DNA of 64,000 nucleotides, from positions 1 through 64,000 of the forward strand of contig MEHQ01000893.1 in assembly GCA_008828725.1 (NCBI GenBank). The letters are read 5' to 3'. Under the pieces are notes generated by a model. That model did not search any database. It was not told the origin of the DNA and worked only from the letters and a program-made list of their open reading frames with translations. Source of the DNA: Saccharina japonica (taxonomy: Eukaryota > Sar > Phaeophyceae > Laminariales > Laminariaceae). Each line of letters starts with the position of its first letter. The first letter of the stretch is position 1. The position numbers and the translations under genes are program-made. Below, piece by piece: positions 11,816 to 20,932 of the stretch.

Positions 11816-12085
11816 GGTCAGAATGGAAAAATGAATATACATTGGGGCGCTGTGATCCTCAGAACAATTTTGAGACCAAAACGAAAGAGAAAAAAATGAA
11901 TCACTTGGTTGTAGAGACCCCCCCCCAACTGCCCCCCCCCCCCCCCCCCTGTCTATAGAGGACGGGGGGGGTCTCTAAAACCAAGAAGCCTAAAATTGAG
12001 GGGGGGGGTGGAGAGAAAGAAAACACAAAAAACAAGTATTGAATCGTCCTGTGATCACAGCGCTCCGGTTTTGTTTTTTTTTCGA
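11816..12085. mobile_element. Foldback element F, copy 1
   Basis: Nested inverted repeats. An outer pair reads GGGGCGCTGTGATC (about 11843) and, inverted, GATCACAGCGC (about 12052). An inner pair reads CTTGGTTGTAGAGACCCC (about 11904) and, inverted, GGGGTCTCTAAAACCAAG (about 11967). The centre is a long C run then G run. A related arrangement (GGTCAGAATG, CGCTGTGATCACAGGACG, CTTGGTTTTAGAGACCCC) is found at 54811-55010, so this is a dispersed family and not a chance hairpin. It abuts the family B element at 12141. Confidence 0.5.
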
Positions 12086-12140
12086 AAAAAGACTGATGAT
12101 CCGGGCGGGCGCTCCTTTCTAATCCAAAATAATAGTTTAG

Positions 12141-12961
12141 GACTGGTGCTACGGTAGGGGGGGGTGTACTCATGTTGTGCACGGCCGTAGTCATATGACC
12201 ATAGACCCTCGCATCCCTACAATGCCGGGACGGAGCGCGTTGGGTTTTCACCAACCAGGCAGACATTGCTTGCACCAAGCGCGAAACGCCATGAGGTATT
12301 GGGCGAGTCGCATGGAGGGTGAGCTGCATCCTGCTAAGAACCGCCTCTGAGGCGGACTTGCATATGGACGACAGCTTCAATGAGTTAATTTAATTTCTGG
12401 TGTGGCGACTTCCGGAGACAGCAATGGGTTTTACTATGTAACTGCCTCGCGGACGCCTTACCATATTAACACTACGTGATACGACCATTCCCCTTGTGCG
12501 GAACAAAGGTTCTCCACCCCGCACAAATGATCTACTCGACCGCCAGCTTTGGTGACCGCCAAAAAACAATAACAAAAAAAAACGGCACCCTGGTTGTCTA
12601 GCTCACGCAGCGAGTGGCGTGTTTTACAGCGTCGTTGCCAACCGACGCCAACCCAACCTATAAATATATCATATATTTATAGGGGGCGTGCTACGGTAGG
12701 GGGGGTCGCTTTTAAGTCTGTTTGTTTCAGCGGATGAGAACCACTCCGCCGAGTGACCACCATATATCTTCGCGCGTTTTTTCAAGTCTTAACGCTTTAC
12801 GTTTTCGAGATATGCACCACCATGGTATGCTTGCTACTCTGCGACAACCACATATTCCTATACACCTGCGTACAGGTTTGAGCGAGGTACAGAGCCACTC
12901 GCCCGAGTGGAGTAAACGTGGTAGTGAAAATCAGGCTACACCCCCTACCGTAGCACCAGTC
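12141..12961. mobile_element. 821-bp family B DNA transposon with 4-bp TSD
   Basis: The left end reads GACTGGTGCTACGGTAGGGG and the right end, in complement, is the same over about 24 bases apart from the length of the G run. The element is flanked on both sides by TTAG, a 4-bp target duplication (12137-12140 and 12962-12965). An internal copy of the end, CGTGCTACGGTAGGGGGG, sits at about 12686 next to a 23-bp palindrome (12659-12681), so two elements may be nested or fused. A minus-strand peptide near the left end (..HCRDARVYGHMTTAVH..) resembles the DNA at 16575-16760 and 57225-57325, which may be transposase remnants. There is no intact transposase. Superfamily unassigned. The right end coincides with the start of the plus arm of the inverted duplication. 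Confidence 0.7.
12659..12681. repeat. 23-bp AT palindrome
   Basis: TATAAATATATCATATATTTATA: eleven bases mirror perfectly around a central C. It lies inside the family B element, four bases before an internal terminal repeat. Confidence 0.85.
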
Positions 12962-13059
12962 TTAGGAACAAAACAAAATGGAACACAGACGTGTATACTG
13001 TCGTCCGTGCTGTAGTGATATTGGAAAAAACCTGTGCATCGCCCGCCTCACGTTCACAG

Positions 13060-13435
13060 GTTCAAGGGCTCCTCTACGCCGCGTTGCTCTACCGAGCGGG
13101 AAACGCCTCCTCCTCCTCCTCCTCCTCCTCCTCCGACACGGGAGGCGATGCTGACGACGACAGCAGCAGCAGTGGGCAGCGCGGCTACCGCATAGCATCG
13201 CTGTTTCGCAGCCATGTACCTGCTTGTCGCCACGACTCTGCCTGATCTTCGTGCTGGTTTCTCACTGTCCCGCAAAAAAGGCGTGTGCGCTGCTCGCCGC
13301 GTTTTCGGCGCCGGCCTTCTGGTCGTGTATGGACTCATGATAAGCGCGGCCATGAATGTTCTGACGTCGGCTGAAACCGACGACGCGCTACGGTGGTCTT
13401 GAGCGCGGCTTCTGGTCCTCTTCGTCGCTGACCTG
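13060..13435 (+). pseudogene. Exon 3 copy of membrane protein, frameshifted
   Basis: Counterpart of exon 20806-20444 (minus). It keeps the acceptor (CGTTCACAG before GTTCAAGGG) and the donor (GACCTG then GTAAGC). The opening frame encodes VQGLLYAALLYRAGNA and a serine run longer than in the other arm. The frame then shifts near 13210 (MYLLVATTLPDLRAGFS continues in another frame) and again near 13380, where the other arm has ATVILNAVLVLFVADL. With two shifts in one exon and more in the next, this copy is a decaying paralogue of a host gene. No counterpart of the first one or two exons is seen upstream. Confidence 0.65.
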
Positions 13436-13883
13436 GTAAGCCCTGAAGTACCTGGGGTTTAACGTAGCAATGCACGGTGGACTGCACGATGTTTCCTGTT
13501 TTGGCGGGTGGTACGTATGATCTACCTCCGCGCAGTGCTTCGTCGTGCCTCGCTGTTGCATCTCTGTGCATATTCCACGCTGTAACGCCCGTTCCTCCTT
13601 TTGTATGTAGATGGTTGTGTTGCGTTTACAGCTTGGCTGGTGTGTATGACTTGTCGCCGCGCGCTGTATCGCCTTGTCGCGATGTTACGTTGCCGCGCCG
13701 TTTTCAAGAGGCGAAAGCTTGGTGCTTTCCTTTGTGTGCGTAGATGATGGTGTGCGTCTTGCTTGACCCCCGACCCTTGGTTTGGAATATGTGTCAGCGC
13801 AGCCATGCCACGTGGACGGTGTTTACGTTGAGCACCGTAGGAAAGGTTTACCACGGTGCTGTAGACACAGTTGGGAATCGTCG

Positions 13884-14128
13884 GATGCTACGATAGAGGT
13901 GCACCATGTTTTTTTCTGAGCTCCTCACTTAAGGGGCGTCATACCATCACCGAAACAATGATTTTGGAGGAAAATAAAATTTGCTACCGGAGGAAAAACC
14001 TCATGACCGAAGTATCACTGAACGATATTTCGTGACACAAGAATGAACGTCCGACGGATTTGGGTTAAGGAGCCCGATCGTTCAGAAAATGATTCAGCCA
14101 AAATAAGGTATACCTCTATCGTAGGCAC
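13884..14128 (+). mobile_element. Family A MITE, copy 2
   Basis: Ends GATGCTACGATAGAGGTGCA and, in complement at the right, CTACGATAGAGGTATACC. The interior contains GAGCTCCTCACTTAAGG, GATTTTGGAGGAAAATAAAA, TCCGACGGATTTGGG and TTAAGGAGCCCGATCGTTCA. It lies in the intron of the plus-arm pseudogene and is absent from the equivalent intron of the minus arm. Confidence 0.75.
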
Positions 14129-14239
14129 AAACAAAAAGCGAAAAACTCTCAAGCCAACATGGCTCTGCGTTGTTCCTCCCCAAGAGGTTAACCCAGTAGT
14201 TAGTCAATTTGGTTCCAGTTGCTAGGGGAACCTGATACA

Positions 14240-14960
14240 AACTGCCGCGTGTCTTTCGTGCGGTTTTACGGTCGCTCCACAGTATCCTCGATGTCGTCGA
14301 CGTACGCCTTATTCAAGTTTACCTGCTTCGGCAGTCCGTGTCCCAACTACTGGTCTGGGCTTTACATACATCATGCCTAGTAGGTGGAAAGAATATTAAT
14401 GTGTAACATGGGTGTAACTCAGTCAATCCTCCTCATGGCGTTAACGCTTGCGCGAAGTATCTATGCTCCAGACATTCACAATGTCAAACAGTGTCCTCGC
14501 TTCGCACATGTACCGGTAAATAGGTTCGATCAGACTGACGCTTTGGTTGGACCTCGAAACCGCGAACAGCGTGAAATCGTATGTTACCTCAGAAGGCGCT
14601 TTACAGAGTCCAATATGACATTAGATTCCAAGACAGCCCTGCACTATATACAAGGTGTTTCCAAACCAGCGTTACCTCAACGCGAGTACCAGTCAGACAC
14701 CATCACCCCCAACGGATATATTCCAGAGCTCGCCGTGCGTACACAGGCGGCGCATTGTATCAGCAGATAAGCAGTAGATTGATTTTGATGTGAGCATATC
14801 GGACCCACCGTGGATCCACGATTATGCCGCGGGCCCAATAAATGGGGCAAGACTAACGTTTATATTGACGTCAAGAAATTTGAGAACGAATCAGAAACCA
14901 CGCTAGCGGATATCGCTGAACTAAGCCTTGTGAACCTGTCCACGCTTAAGGTTATCTAAG
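14240..14960 (+). other. Cluster of short coding-like ORFs, unrecognised
   Basis: Three consecutive plus-strand frames look more protein-like than their surroundings. 14292 opens with MSSTYALFKFTCFGSPC. 14399-14770 opens with an ATG followed by a hydrophobic stretch (MGVTQSILLMALTLARSIYA). 14783-14959 includes NVYIDVKKFENESETTLADI. I recognise no family. They lie in the intron of the plus-arm pseudogene, with no counterpart in the minus-arm intron, so the cluster was inserted in one arm or lost from the other. It could be a fragment of another gene or mobile element; chance is not excluded. Confidence 0.25.
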
Positions 14961-15086
14961 AATCGTAGCACATTATGAGTATATTCTTACTCCCAACAGG
15001 CGTTCTTATATGATGAACACGCAACCCCGATGATAATGCCGGCGAACTTTCCTTTACCCTCTCCCGGCGTCCCTGTGCTTCTCCAG

Positions 15087-16124
15087 GACGCGAAGGCCCA
15101 TACGTTCTTTGCGACAGTTCATAAAGCGTGGCGCCTGTTTTGGGCGATATTTTCCGTCTGGATCACAGCTTCTTGCTGGCACTGCTTGCGGTCGTGTACG
15201 TTGGGAATGTCACGGACGATCTGGATGTTTTGCCCAGCTGGTTCCATTTAGTGGTATCTCCGGCGGGGGCGGCGCTATGCTCCTTCGTAGCGAGCGACGC
15301 GCTAGCACACGTTCTTCGAATCTTGCAGCGAAGCATGCGGAAGCGTTCATGAAGTGACGTTCGGCTTCATCGTCTCGAAGGGTTTGTTCCGGTTTTTCCG
15401 CCTCTAAAAAGAGGGCAACAGAACGCTTCAGAGGCGTCCGTTGTTTCTACGCGGTTTGGACACTGTGGCTTTGTTCAGGGAGTCATCAGTTGGTGGTTAT
15501 TGGCTTTTGTCCTTGGGTTTCCTGTTGCTGTTGATGTTCCTCCCTTCCAGTTCGACGAAGGCGATCGGTCTGATACGTTGAGGTTAACGTCGAATCCTAC
15601 AGCCTTTTTAATGTTTTTATTTGCTGCGATACTCGCTGGCCTTGTGTTGAAGGCATGCGGTTGTCTTCCGAATACAAAAGAGCGCTCTGCCGTTCGTCTG
15701 GGTGAGACCCCCTTGCATCTCTGATAAACCGGCTGCTGACAGGGCGGGGTGCGGGAGCTGTGCAGATGGACGAGTCTCGTCCGTGCTGTTGGGGTGGGGT
15801 GTTGGGTACCGGGTCACCTCACTGTCGTACGTGTTGGGTGGTGCTTGGCATGGCGGTGGGTGGACCAACGCCCCAATTGCCGTCACAGGTGTTGGCTACG
15901 TGGTACTACCGTGCTTCTTCGTTGTGGGCATTTTGATGAGGACTGACACGAACTTGCTGGGCGACAATATTGGAGCGTTCGTCAAGCCTGTCATCGTCGC
16001 GCTGAAGGATAAGCGTAAGGTTTGGTGCTGGATTCTGGCGACGGTCCTTCGCGATGTCTTCCTTTTTTTGGGCGATAGTTTCGTGTGTGATACTTTCGTT
16101 CCTACAGTAGCACACAACAGCTGA
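15087..16124 (+). pseudogene. Exon 4 copy of membrane protein, frameshifted
   Basis: Counterpart of exon 19248-18226 (minus). It opens after a good acceptor (CTTCTCCAG) with DAKAHTFFATVHKAWRLFWA, then shifts frame near 15165. AVVYVG and SWFHLVVSPAGAAL follow in another frame, which ends near 15352. The middle segment has no matching open frame. Homology resumes at 15500 (FPVAVDVPPFQFDEGDRSDT, KACGCL) and, in yet another frame from about 15740, with GGAWHGGGWTNAPIAVTGVG and KPVIVALKDKRKVW. At least three shifts separate the pieces, so no full-length product is possible. The minus-arm copy is open throughout. Confidence 0.75.
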
Positions 16125-16574
16125 TTCGTTTTTCTAGTTGGGCTTGAAGATTGCACCACCGTGCGTTTGGAACTCCTGTCACGTATCGTGGGCCTCGGCC
16201 GATCTGAAACAAAGCTACGTAAGTATGGAGTCGTCCATCGTCTTCTTCGCAACAACAACTTAGCTTCTTCGTCTGTCCGGTTACAAACGATCAGCACTTG
16301 AAAAAGGAACAACTCACTGTGTCTTTCGATTTATTCTCTTGTATCGTGGGCCCAGATCGGGCTGAACCCAAGCTACATAGGGGTCTAGGCCAATAGTTAA
16401 ACGATTTCGGTTCTAGAGAGCGAGTTGGATCGTCGGCTTCCCTTGAGCGTGTAGACGCTCCATCATATACCTCAAATCTGTTTTTGTGAAACCATGTCTG
16501 CTGTTCAACGTGTGTCTTCAATGTGTTGGGGGAGATAGTCTATATATTGGTTAACAAGGGTTCGTGTTGAAGGG

Positions 16575-16760
16575 GGGGGGTGTGCTCATGACATGCATGT
16601 CGTAGTCATATGCCCATAGCCCCTCCTATCGCTACGTTGCTGGGACAGAACACAGCGGGTTTGTTTATCAGGAGCATATTGCTCGCACCAATCACGAAGT
16701 GCCGTGAGGCGTTTGGCGAGTTGCAGTGCGTTAGGATACCAACACCTTTTAGAGAACCTC
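16575..16760 (-). mobile_element. Family B transposon fragment
   Basis: DNA matching the left part of the 12141-12961 element: a G run, TGTGCTCATG, GTAGTCATATG-CCATAG-CCCT, then GGGACAG, TTGCTCGCACCAA and GAGTTGCA. On the minus strand the stretch encodes QLAKRLTALRDWCEQYAP, and one frame of the 12.1-kb copy reads RLAQYLMAFRAWCKQCLPG, which hints at a once-coding segment. No terminal repeats remain. It lies in the spacer of the inverted duplication. Confidence 0.5.
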
Positions 16761-17027
16761 GAAAACGACTGTGACCATGGGGGAGACCTCTGCACTCTAC
16801 CGGACTGTCGAGGTGTACGACCACGCGCGATGGCTTCGTTAGGAAACCCACACGTGCTATGGGGAGGGAAGCGTCCGAACTATATCCGTCTGGGCGGATA
16901 TGTAAGGAGCGTTGGGGCGTAAAATGTGAATACTAACCGGTCCTTAATCGTTCGTCCAGAGTGGAATGACACCCCTCGCTTGAGGAAAAACCTCCGCCTC
17001 GTTGGAAGACGTATGTGAGCTATGGCG

Positions 17028-17296
17028 TGTGCAACGATCGAGGTAGCACGTGTAGGCTGGTATTTTTTTTGAATGATCGGGCTCCATGAACCAAAGTCGT
17101 CCGGTTTTTCAGTGCTGCGTTTAATTATTTTGAATCGTTTACTGAAGCCATGACATTGCTCGTCGGGCAGAACTTTTCAGTTCCTCCAACACCAGAGTTT
17201 GGGCGATGTATAGAGCTCCTCGCGTGATCACTCCCAGAAGGAAAAACAAATGTCCTGGATGCAGGTGCACCTCTCTCTACCGTACCATACGTCGTC
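17028..17296 (-). mobile_element. Family A MITE, copy 3 (diverged)
   Basis: Left end CAACGATCGAGGTAGCAC, right end GGTGCACCTCTCTCTACCGT. Interior words GAATGATCGGGCTCC, GTCGTCCGG and TAGAGCTCCTCGCGTGA place it in the family at 60439. The ends are too diverged to define a target duplication. Confidence 0.55.
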
Positions 17297-17619
17297 GTTT
17301 TGAGCTACGACGGAGGATGCCAAATCCCATGTGGGTGGCGTATGAAAGCGAGCGGTGTATCGGAGGTTGTACTGGAAAACACTGCGAGTGTGCAGGCAGC
17401 ACTACTGTAACTCGTCTCCTGGAGCATTGGCCTAGCTTTGGGGTCACGATAGGTTCCAGGGCAATCCTGCCGATACAGACCGTGGCAACACACGTTCGCT
17501 GGCTCTGTTTCCGTACAAGGCGTGCGAGACGAACGAACGACGGGGGTATATTGTGTATGAGGTATATCCTACACCACCTGTGACGTATGTACGGTGCACT
17601 AAGGGACTCCGGTGTCAGG

Positions 17620-17856
17620 AGATCCCTAATACCATGTTTTTTCTGAGCTCCTCGCTTAAGAAGCGTCATACCTCACCGAAAAAAGATTTTGGAGAAAAAT
17701 AAAAGTGCTGCCGGATGCGAAATCTCATGACCGCAGTATACTCTTAAAACATTATTCGTAACAAAAAATGAAGAGTCCGACGAATTTGGGTTAAGGAGCC
17801 CGATCGTTCAGAAAACGATTAAGCCAAAAAGTGCTACCTCTACCGTAGCACGCGTC
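17620..17856 (+). mobile_element. Family A MITE, copy 4
   Basis: The right end is clear (in complement GACGCGTGCTACGGTAGAGG). The interior matches copy 2 closely (GAGCTCCTCGCTTAAGAAGC, GATTTTGGAGAAAAATAAAA, GTCCGACGAATTTGGG, AAGGAGCCCGATCGTTCAG). The left end is reduced to about CTAATACCATG. The close match to copy 2 suggests a common recent source. Confidence 0.65.
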
Positions 17857-18225
17857 ATATGCACATACTCATATACTGGTACTCGCAGAGTGTATACAAA
17901 TTCATGGAGACCCAACGGTCCAACTCGCTCTCACCCACGGTAACAGTCGAACTATCGACACGGCGAATCTTGTGCATCACATCGGCGAAGGCTCACGATA
18001 CAGGTCAGGCGGCCAAACCCCACCGTCGTGCTTTCTCCCAACCCAATACATTTTACAACCGAACAAACGCATTTTCTAGGGGAAACAATCTTGCGCCTCC
18101 TGTGTAGTTTTGTCTCAAACCGACGGCGGCCCACGACACACGACAGTGCTGCAGAACACACGGTCGTGCCAAAGCGCGGTCGTGCTTTCTTCAACCCCCT
18201 GCCGTTCGCAGCCCGACAAATCGAC

Positions 18226-19248
18226 TCAGCTACTGTACGTTATAACCAGGAAGGCGACCAACACCAACGAAAATACCACCCACAAAAGGAAGACATCGCG
18301 AAAGACCGTCGCCATCACCCAGTACCAAATATTACGCTTATCGTTCAGCGCCACGATGACTGGCTTGATGGAGGCTCCGAGTTTCTCGCCGAGGAAGTTC
18401 GCTTCTGTCTTCATCAAAACGCCCGCGGCTAAGAAACACGGTAGTACCACGTAGCCAACAATTGTGACGGCGATTGGGGCGTCGGTCCATCCACCTCCAT
18501 GCCAAGCACCGCCCAACACGTACAAGAGTGAGGTTACCCAGTATCCTACACCCCACCCCACCAGCAACGAGGGGACTCGAGCATCTGCGTATTTCCCGCG
18601 CCCCTCTCCAACAGCGGGCCTGCCGGAGGGAGAGGGCTCGCCCAGCAGATCGGCAGCGCGCTCGTTCCTTTGCAGGAGACAACCGCACGCCTTGAAGACA
18701 AGCCCGATGACTGCCACCGCAACCGAAAACACCATAGTCCCCAGATTCGGCGTCAACGTTACCTTATCGGGATCCTCGCCGTCTTCATACTGGAAGGGGG
18801 GGACGTCAAACGCGACGGGCACCCCGATGGCCCAAAGCAAGAACCACCAACTGATGACTCCCTGGGCAAGCCACAGGGCTCGAACCACGTAGAAACAACG
18901 GTCGCCTCCGAAACGTTCTCTCGCTCGCTTCATGGCGGCAGAGAAACCGACACAGCTTCTCGAAACGATTGAACCGAGCATTACCCGATCAGCGCCTCCG
19001 CATGCTTGGCTGCAAGATTCGAGGAAAGTATGCAGCCCTTTGCTTATCGCGAAGGAGCCCAGGGCTGCGGCCGCCGGAGACACGGCTAGATAGAACCAGC
19101 TGGGGAAAACGTCCAGCGCGTTCGAGGAATCCCCGACATAGACCACCGCGATCACTGCCAGCACAAAGCTTATCCAGACTGAAACGATCGCCCAAAATAG
19201 CCGCCATGCTATAGGAACTGTCGAGAAGAATGTGTACGCCTTCGCGTC
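18226..19248 (-). CDS. Multi-pass membrane protein, terminal exon (exon 4)
   Basis: This exon encodes 340 residues and ends in a stop after LVLVAFLVITYSS. It begins after the acceptor CTGCTGCAG with DAKAYTFFSTVPIAWRLFWA, in phase with exon 3 (junction ADL|DAK). About seven hydrophobic segments are visible, including FWAIVSVWISFVLAVIAVVY, FYLAVSPAAAALGSFAI, VISWWFLLWAIGVPVAF, VFSVAVAVIGLVFKACGC, VGWGVGYWVTSLLYVLGG, APIAVTIVGYVVLPCFLAAG and VFLLWVVFSLVLVAFLVI. The motif GGAWHGGGWTDAP between two segments is conserved in the plus-arm copy. I do not recognise the family. A multi-helix membrane protein is supported; substrate and location are unknown. The frame is open although the other arm is broken, which suggests constraint. 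Confidence 0.75.
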   Translation of the reverse strand, partial: DAKAYTFFSTVPIAWRLFWAIVSVWISFVLAVIAVVYVGDSSNALDVFPSWFYLAVSPAAAALGSFAISKGLHTFLESCSQACGGADRVMLGSIVSRSCVGFSAAMKRARERFGGDRCFYVVRALWLAQGVISWWFLLWAIGVPVAFDVPPFQYEDGEDPDKVTLTPNLGTMVFSVAVAVIGLVFKACGCLLQRNERAADLLGEPSPSGRPAVGEGRGKYADARVPSLLVGWGVGYWVTSLLYVLGGAWHGGGWTDAPIAVTIVGYVVLPCFLAAGVLMKTEANFLGEKLGASIKPVIVALNDKRNIWYWVMATVFRDVFLLWVVFSLVLVAFLVITYSS

Positions 19249-19655
19249 CTGCAGCAGCACGGGGGACGGAAGAAAGAGGGGAATCGCGCTTTAGTCGGCA
19301 TATCATCCGTGTTGCGTCTTCAGGATACAGAGTGTGTATGCGCCGCCAACAATAAACTGCTTATTCTGCGTGAGCGTTTTGTCTCATTAGGGAGGAGGTA
19401 CTTATCGCCATGCTGGTTTGAGAGGTTGTTCCTTTTGGCCGGTGGCATCGAGTTGTCTGAGGGTCTACTGCACGCGTCAAACCTTTATGTTCGGTGCACA
19501 CCCAGCGAAACCAATGCGGGCATGGTATCTTAGTTGGTGACTACTGTATTAATAGTGCAAAAACCTTGGTTCGGGTCATGCGAGACGTAAAACATCCTTC
19601 AGTTACAAAAACGGAGGCACCAAGCTTTCGGCTTCGAAACTGCGCGACAACGTAA

Positions 19656-19934
19656 GACACATGCCACGATAGAGGTCGCACGTTTTGGCTCTAATGTGTT
19701 CTGAATGATCGGGCTCCTTAACCCAAATTCGTCGGATTTGCATCCATTCTTGTGTTGCAACGTGTTAGTTTCACTTTCGTACGTAGGTCGTGGGAGCAAT
19801 CATCGGGTAGCCCCTTTAGTAGTTTCCTCCAAAACCATTGGTTGACTACTGCAGGTATTGAGGTATGGAGCTCCTCGAGTGAGAAGCTCAGAAACATTAC
19901 TGTACGCAGGTGCACCTCTACCGTCGTATGCGTC
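19656..19934 (-). mobile_element. Family A MITE, copy 5, with an empty site in the other arm
   Basis: Ends GACACATGCCACGATAGAGG and, in complement, GACGCATACGACGGTAGAGG. In minus-strand reading it is flanked by CTAC and TTAC. The plus arm at about 13686 has the matching uninterrupted site with a single TTAC, so this copy inserted after the arms formed, with a 4-bp duplication (one mismatch). Interior words GAATGATCGGGCTCCTTAAC, ATTCGTCGGAT and GGAGCTCCTCGAGTGAG are typical of the family. Confidence 0.75.
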
Positions 19935-20102
19935 GTAGCTACGAGGAGACAAGGCGATACAGCCTGCAGTGATAAGTCGTAAGTACCAGTCGAGCGGGAA
20001 ATTCTGTACAACCCTCTACACGTAAAGGGGCATCAACCGTTCCGAATTCAATACTCACAAAGATAAGCCAACGAGGCCTGAGGACACAACGTGCGGAGGT
20101 AG

Positions 20103-20341
20103 ATCGTACGTTAGGGGTACCACTTTTAGGCTCAATATTTTCTGACCGGTTGTACTCCTCACTTGAGAGTAACCACCGAATGCTATTAATATATTACTGG
20201 TATATTTGTTTTCAGACTACCGCATTGGGAGGTTTGGTCGGGTGGCGCGAACGAATGTTTCCGAAGTCATGTTTTCGGGTGAGATATTCAGCTCCTCATG
20301 TGAGGAGCTCAGAAAATCCTGCTGCTCCCCTACCGTGGGAT
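20103..20341 (-). mobile_element. Family C MITE, copy 1
   Basis: Right end in complement ATCCCACGGTAGGGGAGC; left end ATCGTACGTTAGGGGTACC. The interior reads TTTTCTGACCGGTTGTACTC, ACTACCGCATTGG and GAGCTCCTCATGTGAGGAGC, matching 35492-35729. A 22-bp word beginning CGTGCGGAGGTAGATC lies on both sides (about 20090 and 20347), and the plus arm has one such word (about 13511, inverted). That is unusually long for a target duplication, so it may reflect a local rearrangement. Confidence 0.65.
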
Positions 20342-20443
20342 GACTCACGTGCGGAGGTAGATCGTACGTACCCGTCAAGGAGGAAAGGTTATGTAGTCGA
20401 AGATGTATCGCTATAAAATATACCAAGGTGCTCCAGTACTTAC

Positions 20444-20806
20444 CAGGTCAGCGACAAAGAGGACCAGCACCGCGTTCAGGATCACCGTCGCATCTTCGCT
20501 ATCAGACGACGTCAGCACCTTCATGGCCGTGCTAATCATGAGCCCATACACGACCAGAAGGCCGGCGCCGAAAATGCGGTGAGCAGCAGACACTCCATTT
20601 GCAGAGAACGAGAAACCAGCACGAAGATCAGGCAGAGTTGTGGCGACAAGCAGGTACATCGCTGCGAACAGCGATGCTATGCGGTAGCCGCGCTGCTCTC
20701 TCCTGCTGCTACTGTCGTCGTCAGCATCGCCTCCCGTGTCGGACGAGGAGGAGGAGGAGGCGTTTCCCGCTCGGCAGAGCAACGCGGCGTAGAGGAGCCC
20801 TTGTAT
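20444..20806 (-). CDS. Multi-pass membrane protein, exon 3
   Basis: A 121-codon exon between a good acceptor (CTCATGTTCACAG) and a consensus donor (GACCTG then GTAAGT). Both ends are phase 0. It reads IQGLLYAALLCRAGNA, then a serine run with DTGGDADDD, then three hydrophobic segments: YRIASLFAAMYLLVATTLP, IFGAGLLVVYGLMI and VILNAVLVLFVADL. The low-complexity acidic/serine stretch is encoded partly by a (TCC)n run and is shorter here than in the plus arm. Splice sites are conserved in both arms, the best evidence that this is a real exon. Confidence 0.75.
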
Positions 20807-20932
20807 CTGTGAACATGAGGCGGGCGATGAACATGTGTCGCGTTTAATACCCCTACAAAACACAAGTACACATGGTGTATTACTTTGTTGATGCTGGACC
20901 CAAATATGCGTTGCTGATTTTGCAAATCCTCT

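Larger units (their letters stand above)
12962..16460 (+). repeat. Plus arm of the inverted duplication
   Basis: This arm matches, in reverse complement, the segment at about 17,890-20,880. The match covers two exons of a membrane-protein gene, the intron between them, and about 300 bases of 3' flank (GAGCGAGTTGGATCGTCGG here, GAGCGAGTTGGACCGTTGG in the other arm). The left limit falls at the right end of the family B transposon. The arms have diverged by substitutions, frameshifts here, and arm-specific insertions (13884-14128 here; 19656-19934 and 20103-20341 in the other arm). Confidence 0.7.
17890..20880 (-). repeat. Minus arm of the inverted duplication
   Basis: Mirror of 12962-16460. 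This arm carries the open copies of exons 3 and 4 of the membrane-protein gene. The spacer between arms (about 16.46-17.89 kb) is almost entirely transposon debris. Two elements in this arm's intron (19656-19934 and 20103-20341) are missing from the plus arm, so they inserted after duplication or were lost there. Confidence 0.7.
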
